Below, piece by piece: positions 26,777 through 35,048 of a stretch of 64,000 nt of DNA. The notes under the pieces are model-generated. The model saw nothing but the letters and a program-made list of their open reading frames with translations. It made no database searches and had not been told where the DNA came from. Position numbers and translations under genes: made by a program. The DNA is from Pollutimonas bauzanensis (lineage in GTDB: Bacteria > Pseudomonadota > Gammaproteobacteria > Burkholderiales > Burkholderiaceae_B), in NCBI RefSeq assembly GCF_900129885.1, contig NZ_FQXE01000014.1, positions 43,081 to 107,080 on the forward strand. Direction: 5' to 3'. Every line of letters starts with the position of its first letter. The stretch's first letter is position 1.

Positions 26777-28456
26777 CTACAGGCCAGCGTAGTTGGGGCC
26801 TCCACCGCCCTCCGGCGTGGTCCACGTAATGTTTTGCGCGGGATCCTTGATGTCGCAAGCCTTGCAATGAAGGCAGTTCTGCGCATTGATGACAAATTTA
26901 GGATAGGTCTTGGCGGCGGCGTCGCCGAATACGATTTCATAGACGCCGGCAGGGCAGTACAGCCGCGCCGGTTCGCCATATAGCGGAAGGTTTTTCCCGA
27001 CCGGAATCGATGCGTCCGCCAGTTTCAGATGCGCCGGCTGGTTTTCCTCGTGATTTGCAGACGAAAGAAAGACCGATGACAGTTTGTCGAACGAGATCTC
27101 GCCATCCGGCTTTGGGTATACGATAGTCCTGGCCTCATTGAGGGGCTTGAGCGATGCATGGTCCGGCTTTCCGTGCTTCATCGTGCCGAACGGCGACCAG
27201 CCGAGGAGCTGGTTGCACCACATGTCGACGCCGCCGAGCAGGATGCCGCGGATGGTGCCGAACTTCGACCAGAGTGGCTTGACGTTACGGACCTGCTTGA
27301 GATCGCGGCCGATATTGGAGGCGCGCCAGCGAGCCTCTATTTCAGTCACTTCATCGTGAGCGCGGCCCTGTGCGAGCGCCGGCGCAAGATGCTCGGCCGC
27401 CAACATGCCCGAGAAGATGGCGTTGTGGCTTCCCTTGATTCGCGGCACATTCACCAGGCCGGCGGAGCAGCCAAGCAACACGCCGCCTGGAAAGACGAGT
27501 TTCGGGACCGATTGCCAGCCGCCTTCGCTGATGGCCCGGGCGCCATAGGACAGGCGCTGGCCGCCTTCGAAGAGATCACGAATGCCCGGATGTGTCTTGA
27601 ATCTCTGGAATTCATCGAACGGCGACAGCGTCGGATTTTCATAATTGAGATGGACGACGAACCCAACGGCAACCAGGCCATCGCCAAAATGATAAAGGAA
27701 GGAGCCGCCGCCAGTCCGGTCATCGAGTGGCCATCCGAAGGTATGCTGCACGCGGCCGGCGCGGAATTTCCCGGGCCTGACCCTCCAGACCTCCTTGAAA
27801 CCGAGGCCAAACTTCTGATGCTGGCTTTCTTTGGCCAGACCATAGCGTTCGATGGCAATCTTTGCGAGCGAGCCGCGCACTCCCTCGCCTATCAGGGTAT
27901 ATCGTCCCCTCAATTCGATGCCTCGGGTAAAGCGATCAGTAAGCGTCCCTTCCTTGGATATGCCCATGTCTCCCGTGGCCACGCCAATCACGGCTCCTTC
28001 TTCATTGAACAGCAGCTCCGCCGCGGCGAAGCCCGGGTAGATTTCAACACCCAGGGCTTCGGCGCGCGCCGCAAGGTATTTCGCCACCAGGCCGAGCGAG
28101 CCGATGAAGTTGCCGTGATTGCTCATCAGCGGCGGGATGATGAAATTTGGCAAGCGGATACGGCTTGTCCTGGTGAGGAAACAGAAGACGTCGTCAGCGA
28201 CCTTCGTGACAGGCGGGCGCATTTCGTCGTCGCGCCAGTCCGGCAACAGGGCGTCGATGCCGACAGGATCCATGACCGCGCCCGATAGTATGTGGGCCCC
28301 GATCTCCGAGCCTTTCTCGACAACCACGACCGAAATGGATGCGTCGAGTTGCTTGAGCCTGATGGCTGCCGCGAGCCCGGCGGGCCCCGCGCCGACGATG
28401 ACTACGTCATAGCTCATGCTTACGCGCGGCGTGTCGCGGGTCTCTTTGGAATTCAT
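26777..28456 (-). CDS. Electron transfer flavoprotein-ubiquinone oxidoreductase
   Basis: About 559 residues. FAD-binding Rossmann motif YDVVIVGAGPAGLAAAIRLKQ near residue 15, ubiquinone-binding and membrane-associating middle part, and the C-terminal 4Fe-4S domain NAQNCLHCKACDIKDPAQNITWTTPEGGGGPNYAGL with cysteines spaced as in ETF-QO. It passes electrons from ETF (from acyl-CoA and other dehydrogenases) to ubiquinone at the inner membrane. ATG 28456 has AGGGGAA upstream; the longer frame to 28573 runs into azoR. ETF subunits are not in this window. It lies 28 bases after azoR, probably co-transcribed. Confidence 0.94.
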   Translation of the reverse strand: MNSKETRDTPRVSMSYDVVIVGAGPAGLAAAIRLKQLDASISVVVVEKGSEIGAHILSGAVMDPVGIDALLPDWRDDEMRPPVTKVADDVFCFLTRTSRIRLPNFIIPPLMSNHGNFIGSLGLVAKYLAARAEALGVEIYPGFAAAELLFNEEGAVIGVATGDMGISKEGTLTDRFTRGIELRGRYTLIGEGVRGSLAKIAIERYGLAKESQHQKFGLGFKEVWRVRPGKFRAGRVQHTFGWPLDDRTGGGSFLYHFGDGLVAVGFVVHLNYENPTLSPFDEFQRFKTHPGIRDLFEGGQRLSYGARAISEGGWQSVPKLVFPGGVLLGCSAGLVNVPRIKGSHNAIFSGMLAAEHLAPALAQGRAHDEVTEIEARWRASNIGRDLKQVRNVKPLWSKFGTIRGILLGGVDMWCNQLLGWSPFGTMKHGKPDHASLKPLNEARTIVYPKPDGEISFDKLSSVFLSSANHEENQPAHLKLADASIPVGKNLPLYGEPARLYCPAGVYEIVFGDAAAKTYPKFVINAQNCLHCKACDIKDPAQNITWTTPEGGGGPNYAGL

Positions 28457-28484
28457 TGCATTTCCCCTGCGCGGCCCGCAGCGC

Positions 28485-29123
28485 TCACTGGCTGTAATGA
28501 GGATGGGCGGCACCCATCTCCGCCGCGTCGACGGCCGCGAGCAGAGCATCTCTGGCTGCCGCGAGCCGCTCATGGTCGAGAAACGCGGTTGCCTGCAGTG
28601 GCAGGAAGCGCAGCGTATTCAAGCCCGCGCAGCCAAGCGCGGCCGTCATATAGGGAGTGAGGAAATCCGGCTGGTTGGCGCGATCGCCCGTGAAAACGCC
28701 CCCTGAGGCAATACCGATATAAACGGGCCGGTCTTGCAGCAGGCCGACTTTTTTTCCCGTGGGAGATGAGCCTATCGTGCGTCCTATCCGCAGGATCTGG
28801 TCTATCCACGCTTTGAGGACCGAAGGTACGGTGAAATTGTTCATCGGCGTGCCGATGACCAGAACGTCGGCGGCTTCCACTTCCTGGATCAATTGTTCCG
28901 ACAGCCGCACTGCCCCATTCGACAGTCCAGCCGCCAGAGCGCCGGGGGACGACAGGGCGGTGGCATAGTCGGGGCCGGCATGCGGTATGGGTTCGCGGCC
29001 CAGATCACGGCGCGTAACGCCCGCGTCAGGATTGTTCACGAGCAGCCGCGCGACAATGGCGGCCGAGAGCCGGCGGCTATGCGACTCTATCCTCGGGCTG
29101 CAGTCGATATGCAGAATTTTCAT
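28485..29123 (-). CDS. azoR: FMN-dependent NADH-azoreductase
   Basis: 212-residue flavodoxin-fold quinone/azo reductase. Seen: N-terminal MKILHIDCSPRIESHSRRLS, DVLVIGTPMNNFTVPSVLKAWIDQILRIGRTI near 92-121, and IASGGVFTG near 148, the FMN-contact motifs of AzoR. It carries out two-electron reduction of quinones and azo dyes with NADH. Second-last of a probable five-gene minus-strand run (GNAT, AhpD-like, azoR, ETF-QO). Confidence 0.92.
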   Translation of the reverse strand: MKILHIDCSPRIESHSRRLSAAIVARLLVNNPDAGVTRRDLGREPIPHAGPDYATALSSPGALAAGLSNGAVRLSEQLIQEVEAADVLVIGTPMNNFTVPSVLKAWIDQILRIGRTIGSSPTGKKVGLLQDRPVYIGIASGGVFTGDRANQPDFLTPYMTAALGCAGLNTLRFLPLQATAFLDHERLAAARDALLAAVDAAEMGAAHPHYSQ

Positions 29124-29169
29124 ACAAGGTCCTTTAATGACTTAACGAGAATGAGCTGCGCGCCATTCC

Positions 29170-29601
29170 TTATTGCCGCATTCCGACCGCCAAACGATTG
29201 AATGCGCTCATCAACGCGATGGCGAAAGTCAGGTCGGAGATTTCGGCTTCGCTGAAATGCGCCTTGAGCGGCTCGAAATCCTCATCAGGCGCGTGGGTCC
29301 GGTCCACGTGCGTCAGCGCTTCCGTCCAGGCCAGCGCGGCGCGTTCGCGCTCGGTGAAATGCCCGCCCGCGCGCCATCCTGCCAGGCTGTCCAGCTTGGC
29401 ATCCGGCACGCCGCTGGCGCGCAGTGCTTTCGCATGCATTTCCAGACAAAAAGCGCAGCCGTTGATCTGCGACATTCGCAGCCAGACCAGCTCGATCAAT
29501 TGCTTGCCAAGACTGCTCTTTTCCAGAGCTTTCTTGGTGGCGCTGAATCCCTGATAGGCTTCGGGGGAAAGGGTCCAGTAGGGCAAACGAAGGGTACTCA
29601 T
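29170..29601 (-). CDS. AhpD-like carboxymuconolactone decarboxylase family protein
   Basis: About 143 residues, all-helical AhpD fold. The redox motif is CAFCLEMHAKALR near 50-62 (CxxC with downstream His), and ALAWTEALTHVD and FSEAEISDLTFAIALMSAFNRLAVG complete the family signature. These proteins act in peroxidase-linked thiol chemistry. ATG 29601 has AGGAG twelve bases upstream; the frame to 29646 adds 15 untypical residues. Next to azoR, pointing to a redox-stress role (inference). Confidence 0.9.
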   Translation of the reverse strand: MSTLRLPYWTLSPEAYQGFSATKKALEKSSLGKQLIELVWLRMSQINGCAFCLEMHAKALRASGVPDAKLDSLAGWRAGGHFTERERAALAWTEALTHVDRTHAPDEDFEPLKAHFSEAEISDLTFAIALMSAFNRLAVGMRQ

Positions 29602-29658
29602 GGGAGGTCTCCTGTAAGAAAGGGTGGAAAACACGGCCACATCCATGGCTCGCGCGAT

Positions 29659-30090
29659 CTATAGCGGCTGGCAGAAATGCATACCCTTGGCCAGTAGGCC
29701 TTGACGGAAATAGAAACGTTGCCCCAGCGCATTTCCCAGGGCGGTATCGAGAACGAAGTGGGCGCAGCCTTGCCGCCGCGCTTCTTCGCGCAATGCATCG
29801 ATCAGCTTGCCGCCCAGGCCGTGGCGGCGAGCGTCGGAGGATGCCACCAGATCATCGACGTAGAGGAAGCGTCCGTAGAGCAGATTCTCCTGGATGCGAT
29901 AGCCCGCCAGACCCTTGACCTGTTCGTCCCGCCACGCGGCCAGCAGGCGATATCCCTGCCCGGCCTGACGACGCGCCTGCGCGGCGAATGTGGCGGCATC
30001 GGCCAGATGGGGGCGCAGTTCGCGCATGACGCTGAAGCAGGCCTGGTAGTCCTGATCGCTGTCGATAGGGCTCAATTGAAAAGTGCTCAT
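29659..30090 (-). CDS. GNAT family N-acetyltransferase
   Basis: 143-residue single GNAT domain. The acetyl-CoA loop is DARRHGLGGKLIDALREEARRQGC (R-x-x-G-x-G/A pattern) at about 82-105, preceded by a VDDLVASS strand and followed by HFVLDTALGNALGQRFYFRQG. Substrate unknown. It is divergent from the MocR-type regulator across about 90 bases, a layout in which MocR proteins often control the divergent gene. Confidence 0.87.
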   Translation of the reverse strand: MSTFQLSPIDSDQDYQACFSVMRELRPHLADAATFAAQARRQAGQGYRLLAAWRDEQVKGLAGYRIQENLLYGRFLYVDDLVASSDARRHGLGGKLIDALREEARRQGCAHFVLDTALGNALGQRFYFRQGLLAKGMHFCQPL

Positions 30091-30181
30091 GTGGATTTCC
30101 TTGTCGTATAGCCAGCACTGTAGGAGAATAATGGCCTATGTCATAGGTGCAAGAATTGAATAAATTAATGGGACATTGCTT

Positions 30182-31606
30182 ATGGACTTGCGGCACCTGA
30201 AACCGAGCCGAGAGCAAGATGCGCCGATCTACCTGCAGTTGTATCGGCGCTACCGCGAGGCGATTGCCGCCGGCAAGCTTCGTCCCGGAGACCGGGTGCC
30301 GTCGGTGCGCAGCCTCGCCAGCGAGCTGAACCTGGCGCGTGGCACGGTCGAAATGGCCTATCAGATGTTGGCGAGCGAAGGCTATTTCGTGGCGCGTGGC
30401 GCCGCGGGGACCGTCGTATCCCCCCGGCTGGAGAGCCTGGCTGAACCAGGCCACGCCAAGGTGCCCCTGCCTCCGGTCCACGCATCACCGCGCCCGCAAG
30501 CCCTGGCCGGCGCAGCCCTGCCGTTCCAGCTCGGTTTGCCGGCGCTGGACGCATTCCCGCGAAAAACCTGGGCCCGCCTGGCTGGGCGCAAGCTGCGCAC
30601 TCTGGAGACGGCGGCTATGGCCTATCCCGATCCGGCGGGATACGATCCTCTGCGGCGCGCCATTGCCACCTATCTGGGCATTTCGCGCGGCATCGCCTGT
30701 TCGCACGAGCAGGTATTCGTTACGGCGGGTTATCGAGGGGCGCTGGAACTCGTGCGTCACACGCTGCTGCAAGCTGGAGACCTGGGCTGGTATGAGGATC
30801 CGGGGTACATTCTCGCCCGTTGGTTTTTAGAGCGCGCGGGAATGCGCCTGCAGCCGGTGCCCGTCGATGAGGAAGGCTTGAACGTGAGTGCCGGCCAGCG
30901 ACTCGCCGCTCATGCGCGTTTCGTCGTGGTGACACCCACGCACCAAAGTCCGATGGGCGTGGCCCTGTCGCTGCCACGGCGGCTGGAACTGCTGGAGTGG
31001 GCGGGCCGCCGCCAGGCATGGATTATCGAGGACGACTACGACAGCGAGTTCCGATACCATGGCCGGCCCTTGCCGGCCTTGAAAAGCCTGGATCGCGATG
31101 GGCGGGTGCTCTACACGGGTACCTTCAGCAAGGTGCTGTTTCCCGGTCTACGGCTGGCCTATCTGGTCGTGCCCGCGTCTCAAGCCGGCAAGTTCAGCGA
31201 TGTGGTGAACCATCTTCCCGGCCCCGGTTCTATCTTGCCCCAAGCCATGGTGGCGGACTTCATGGAACAGGGCTACTTTGCCCGGCACCTGCGCAAGATG
31301 CGAACCCTGTATGTGGCGAGACGCGGCTATCTGGTCGATGCGCTGGCGCAGACGATGGGAGAGCGCCTGCATGTCCAGCCCCAGGCGGGCGGCATCCATG
31401 TATTGGCTCACCTGAACGCCCGCCAGAGCGACAAAACCCTGGCCGCGGCCGCCCAGGCCAAGGGGCTCCCCGTCCAGGCACTGAGTGACTGGCGCTTGCG
31501 CAAGTCATCGCAGGGAGGTTTGCTGATGGGGTTCGCCAACTTCGCGACGGCTGAAGAAGCCGTGGCATCGGTTCGGCGCCTGAAAGCGGCGCTGGCCAAG
31601 AACTAG
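30182..31606 (+). CDS. MocR/PdxR-type GntR regulator with aminotransferase domain
   Basis: About 474 residues. N-terminal GntR winged helix (about 12-75: IYLQLYRRYREAIAAGKLRPGDRVPSVRSLASELNLARGTVEMAYQMLASEGY region), linker, then a fold-type I aminotransferase-like domain (about 110-470) with EDDYDSEFRYHGRPLPALKSLD and PLP lysine in YTGTFSKVLFPGLRLAYLV. MocR proteins sense PLP or amino compounds. ATG 30182 is used; the in-frame TTG 30176 is less likely. It is divergent from the GNAT-AhpD-azoR-ETF-QO run, its probable target. Confidence 0.92.
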   Translation: MDLRHLKPSREQDAPIYLQLYRRYREAIAAGKLRPGDRVPSVRSLASELNLARGTVEMAYQMLASEGYFVARGAAGTVVSPRLESLAEPGHAKVPLPPVHASPRPQALAGAALPFQLGLPALDAFPRKTWARLAGRKLRTLETAAMAYPDPAGYDPLRRAIATYLGISRGIACSHEQVFVTAGYRGALELVRHTLLQAGDLGWYEDPGYILARWFLERAGMRLQPVPVDEEGLNVSAGQRLAAHARFVVVTPTHQSPMGVALSLPRRLELLEWAGRRQAWIIEDDYDSEFRYHGRPLPALKSLDRDGRVLYTGTFSKVLFPGLRLAYLVVPASQAGKFSDVVNHLPGPGSILPQAMVADFMEQGYFARHLRKMRTLYVARRGYLVDALAQTMGERLHVQPQAGGIHVLAHLNARQSDKTLAAAAQAKGLPVQALSDWRLRKSSQGGLLMGFANFATAEEAVASVRRLKAALAKN

Positions 31607-31799
31607 CGTGGCGCTGCCAGCAGGTGCGCGCCTCTGTGGCAGCGCCGCCATGGAGCAGAACACGTCATACTTGTTACTCCCGATATTTCGATTTCCGTGC
31701 CAAACTATTTCACGGCCAACGACGAACGATGAGCAGCGAATGGAAACCGCGCTTTGATCACGAAGTGCGGGGACACGCCCACATTAGGAGATGAAAGCC

Positions 31800-32582
31800 A
31801 TGACTACATCAGCAGAGAACGGACGCAAAGGCGGACAGCCCGCCATGCACACACCGCCGGTCGTATCGCCGCAGGCGTGGAAGGCCGCCCGCGAGCAGTT
31901 GCTCGTGAAGGAAAAGGCCCAGACCCGCGCCCGCGACGCGCTGGCCGCCGAGCGCCGGCGAATGCCCTGGATGCCGGTGGAGACAGCGTATGCGTTCGAG
32001 GGGCCCGCGGGCAGGGTCAGCCTGCTCGACCTGTTCGACGGCCGGCGCCAGTTGATCGTCTATCGCGCCTTCTTCGAGCCGGGGGTATTCGGCTGGCCCG
32101 ACCACGCCTGCCGGGGCTGTTCCATGGTGGCCGACCAGGTCGCCCACCTCGCCCATCTGAATGCCCGTGACACCACCCTCGTCTTTGTCTCGCGCGCGCC
32201 TCAGCCCGACATCGCGCGGCTGAAGGCGCGGATGGGCTGGGAGATGCCGTGGTTCACCCTCACGGACAGCTTCGACGCCGACTTCGACGTGGACGAATGG
32301 CACGGCACCAACGTGTTCTACCGCGACGGCGACCGCGTGTTCCGCAGCTACTTTCTCAACAACCGCGGCGACGAGCAAATGGGGGGCACCTGGAACTACC
32401 TCGACATCACGCCGCTGGGCCGGCAGGAGACCTGGGAGGATGCACCCGAGGGCTATCCTCAGACTCCGGCCTACAAGTGGTGGAACTGGCACGACAGCTA
32501 TGCCGCAGGCGCGGCGCCCGACAAGGAATGGGTCGAGGTGTCGGACGCCGGAGAGGCGGCGTTCCGGAACCAGCACCGTTAG
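31800..32582 (+). CDS. DUF899 family thioredoxin-like protein
   Basis: About 260 residues, DUF899 family (thioredoxin-fold, function unknown). Typical markers: VSPQAWKAAREQLLVKEKAQTRARDALAAERRRMPW, LFDGRRQLIVYRAFFEPG, HACRGCSMVADQVAHLAHLNARDT (CxxC variant RGCSM) and ETWEDAPEGYPQTPAYKWWNWHD. AGGAG at 31786-31790 fits ATG 31800 and directly abuts the in-frame ATG at 31791, so 31800 is preferred. The gene stands alone; a 193-base gap without other signals precedes it. Confidence 0.88.
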   Translation: MTTSAENGRKGGQPAMHTPPVVSPQAWKAAREQLLVKEKAQTRARDALAAERRRMPWMPVETAYAFEGPAGRVSLLDLFDGRRQLIVYRAFFEPGVFGWPDHACRGCSMVADQVAHLAHLNARDTTLVFVSRAPQPDIARLKARMGWEMPWFTLTDSFDADFDVDEWHGTNVFYRDGDRVFRSYFLNNRGDEQMGGTWNYLDITPLGRQETWEDAPEGYPQTPAYKWWNWHDSYAAGAAPDKEWVEVSDAGEAAFRNQHR

Positions 32583-32602
32583 TAATGCAACGGTTAGGCG
32601 CT

Positions 32603-33424
32603 TCACTCCAGCTGTTTATAGACTTCCTCGGACACGCGCAGCAGTTCCGCGCGGTCCGCCGCGCCTGACAGGGCATAGCCGAAGTGCTCGTCCACCCAAT
32701 AGAAGACATTCACGGGCCCGTCCCGGGTGAACTGAAAAGCGGTCTTCTTGCCGGCGGCTTCGCGCGTCACATACAGTGTCAGGCGTTGGCCGGCGGCAGC
32801 GGCATACATGAACTGGGCCACCGGTCCGGCGCCGCCGGGCAGCAAACGGCCCCCCACCAGTTCGTATCCGACCATGCCGAGCTTGGGCGGCTTGACCGCC
32901 GCGCCCAGGCGCTTGCTAAGCCAGGTGGCCAGCGCCTGTTCCTGATCGGCGCCGATCTCCACGGGCCGGCGCGCGTCCGGCGCGTACACCAGATGGGCAA
33001 TGGCCGCGCGCTGATAAAAGGTATCGCCGGCCGGGGCGATCGGCAGCGAGGACGGCGCGGACGAGGTGACGAGCACCGCGGGCCGGGCGCTGGCCGCGCC
33101 GCGCGCGAACCATCCGGCGCTGGCGCCTATGGCGGCGATCGCGACACCTGCCGCCAGGCGGCGCCACGGCTGTCCGCGCGCCGCCGGCGGGATGGCCAGG
33201 CGCAAGGGTATGGATTCTTCCCATATCGGCTGCAAAGCGCGCTGCAGCGCCCGGCGTTGGCTGCGCCAGTTTTCCACGCGCTGCCGTTCGTCGGGATGCC
33301 CGGACAGGAAGGCTTCTATTTCTACGCGGCGGGCCTGCGGCAGTTGCCCGTCCACATAGGCATGCAAGTCGGCTTCTGTGGCGGGAACCGGCATCGCGGG
33401 GGCGGTAGAGGGAGTCTTTTTCAT
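32603..33424 (-). CDS. Transmembrane anti-sigma factor
   Basis: 273 residues. The N-terminal zinc-less anti-sigma region has DLHAYVDGQLPQARRVEIEAFLSGHPDERQRVENWRSQRRAL (about 24-65), then one membrane helix (GVAIAAIGASAGWFARGA, about 105-122) and a periplasmic domain. It should hold the ECF sigma factor at the membrane until an envelope signal arrives. Its start lies one base after the sigma gene stop, so the pair is coupled. The periplasmic part resembles anti-sigma factors of the RpoE/ChrR-unrelated, COG5662 type. Confidence 0.9.
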   Translation of the reverse strand: MKKTPSTAPAMPVPATEADLHAYVDGQLPQARRVEIEAFLSGHPDERQRVENWRSQRRALQRALQPIWEESIPLRLAIPPAARGQPWRRLAAGVAIAAIGASAGWFARGAASARPAVLVTSSAPSSLPIAPAGDTFYQRAAIAHLVYAPDARRPVEIGADQEQALATWLSKRLGAAVKPPKLGMVGYELVGGRLLPGGAGPVAQFMYAAAAGQRLTLYVTREAAGKKTAFQFTRDGPVNVFYWVDEHFGYALSGAADRAELLRVSEEVYKQLE

Positions 33425-33425
33425 G

Positions 33426-33938
33426 TCATTTCACACTGCGCATGCCCGTCGCGGGCCTGCGCTGTTCCATCCGCGCGCTCAACTGCTCACGGGCGCGCGA
33501 CAGCCGCGACATGATAGTCCCGACCGCCACCCCCATGACACAGGCGGCTTGCGCGTAGCTCATTTCCTCGACGCTGACCAGAAGAATCACCGCCCGCAGA
33601 TCCGGCGGCAGCTGCTGCAGCAGGCGGTCAAGGTCGCGCACTTCCAGATTGTCGGTCTGCGTGGCCCGCACCGGCACTGTGGGCGCGTCGTCGCCGTAGG
33701 GCACTTCGTAGCGGTCGCGCGCGCTGCGCACCTGGTCGATAAACAGGTTGTGCATGATGCCGAACATCCATGCGCGCAGTTCGCCGCGCCTGCGCCACAG
33801 CGGGAACCGGCTCCACGCGCGTTCCAGCGTGTCCTGCACCAGGTCGTCGGCGCGCTGCGCATCGCCGGTCAGGCCGCGCGCATAGCGGCGCAGGCCGGGA
33901 ATGCACGCGACGACCTCGGCTTCTTTTTGCGCCCGCAT
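33426..33938 (-). CDS. ECF-type RNA polymerase sigma factor
   Basis: About 170 residues. Region 2 (VVACIPGLRRYARGLTGDAQRADDLVQDTLERAWSRF, then WMFGIMHNLFIDQVRSAR) and region 4 (LPPDLRAVILLVSVEEMSYAQAACVMGVAVGTIMSRLSRAREQL) are complete. It would direct transcription of a small stress regulon, normally including its own operon. ATG 33938 or GTG 33944 are possible starts. Order sigma, anti-sigma on the same strand; an upstream secreted-repeat protein is 16 bases away. Confidence 0.93.
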   Translation of the reverse strand: MRAQKEAEVVACIPGLRRYARGLTGDAQRADDLVQDTLERAWSRFPLWRRRGELRAWMFGIMHNLFIDQVRSARDRYEVPYGDDAPTVPVRATQTDNLEVRDLDRLLQQLPPDLRAVILLVSVEEMSYAQAACVMGVAVGTIMSRLSRAREQLSARMEQRRPATGMRSVK

Positions 33939-33960
33939 GGGCACGGCAGGCTAGCGGCGA

Positions 33961-34341
33961 TCAGGGTTTGACAACGTGCCACACGTCCTTGAAGTTGTCG
34001 CCCGACTTGTCGCCCTTCTTCGTGTCTTTGGCAAAAAGGTAGACCGGCTTGCCCTTGTACGCCCACTGCTTGCTGGCGTCATCGCGCGTGATAATGGTCA
34101 GGTCCCCTTGCGGCTTGGCGTCGGGCTCGGCGAGCACCGGCGGCCAGGCTTTCGCGCAGCCATCGTTGCATGCGCTTTTTCCGCTATTGGGAACGTCTTT
34201 GTCGAAGGTGTAGACCGTCATGCCCTGGGCGTCGACGAGAATGCCGTCCGCGGTTTTAAGCGCCATGTCGGCGGACTGCGCCGGCATGGAAAACAGGGCT
34301 GCGGCGCAAAGGGCCAGTGCGGCCGGAAAGGTGGTTTTCAT
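33961..34341 (-). CDS. Exported protein with COG4315 'secreted repeat' domain
   Basis: 126 residues. Signal peptide (ALALCAAALFSMPAQSA, cut near residue 23), then two short repeats: LVDAQGMTVYTFDKDVPNSGKSACNDGCAKAWPPV and a C-terminal WAYKGKPVYLFAKDTKKGDKSGDNFKDVWHVV. This is the PF03640-type repeat of unknown function found in many lipoproteins and small periplasmic proteins; cysteines at SACNDGC may form a disulfide. Co-directional with sigma and anti-sigma, it is likely first in their operon. Confidence 0.9.
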   Translation of the reverse strand: MKTTFPAALALCAAALFSMPAQSADMALKTADGILVDAQGMTVYTFDKDVPNSGKSACNDGCAKAWPPVLAEPDAKPQGDLTIITRDDASKQWAYKGKPVYLFAKDTKKGDKSGDNFKDVWHVVKP

Positions 34342-34508
34342 GATGGGTAGCCTCTTGGTTGGTTGGAACTACAGCCTACAGACGTTCGGACCGGGCGGAA
34401 TATTCCGCCTTGAATGACTTAAACACAGAAATCCCGCCTTTTCAAGGCCGATACACGGCCGAGGCGGCGGGTATGATGCAATAAGGCCAGCCTCCGGAGC
34501 ACCGCCAT

Positions 34509-35048
34509 ATGACATGCGACCCTGCAAGACCGCTAGTATTGACCGTGGGACACTCCACGCGCCCCATCGAGGAATTCGTGGCGCTGCTGGCCGCGCACGG
34601 CGTCACGCGGCTTCTCGACGTGCGCACCGTTGCGCGTTCCCGCCACAATCCGCAGTTCAATATGGACGAGCTGCCCAGGTCATTGGCAGCGGCGGGCATA
34701 GGCTACGAGCATGTGGCCGGGCTGGGCGGCTTTCGCCGCGCGCGCCCCGATTCGGTGAACAAGGGGTGGCGCAATACGTCGTTCCGCGGCTATGCCGACT
34801 ATATGCAAACGCCGGAATTCGCCCGGAGCCTGGACTGGCTGCTCGAGCGTGCCGGGGACGAACGGCTGGCGCTGATGTGCGCGGAGGCCGTGCCATGGCG
34901 CTGCCACCGCTCGCTTATCGCCGATGCCTTGCTGGTGCATGGCGTATGCGTCAAGGAAATCGTCAGCCCGGCGAAGCTGCAGGAGCATAAGCTGACGCCG
35001 TTTGCGAAGGTGGACGGAATGGCGATCACTTATCCCGTGGAAAAATGA
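34509..35048 (+). CDS. DUF488 family protein
   Basis: 179 residues. The family pattern is complete: TVGHSTRPIEEFVALLAAHGV, LLDVRTVARSRHNPQFN, GLGGFRRAR, NTSFRGYADYM and LMCAEAVPWRCHRSLIADAL with two cysteines. The biochemical role is unknown. GGAG lies about ten bases upstream of the ATG. The ATGA at its end overlaps the LysR gene, suggesting coupling. Confidence 0.87.
   Translation: MTCDPARPLVLTVGHSTRPIEEFVALLAAHGVTRLLDVRTVARSRHNPQFNMDELPRSLAAAGIGYEHVAGLGGFRRARPDSVNKGWRNTSFRGYADYMQTPEFARSLDWLLERAGDERLALMCAEAVPWRCHRSLIADALLVHGVCVKEIVSPAKLQEHKLTPFAKVDGMAITYPVEK

Noticed and set aside
26644-26829. Short plus-strand frame after vapBC, partly protein-like
   Set aside because: No ribosome site, no recognised family, and it overlaps the end of the ETF-QO gene; at most a decayed remnant.
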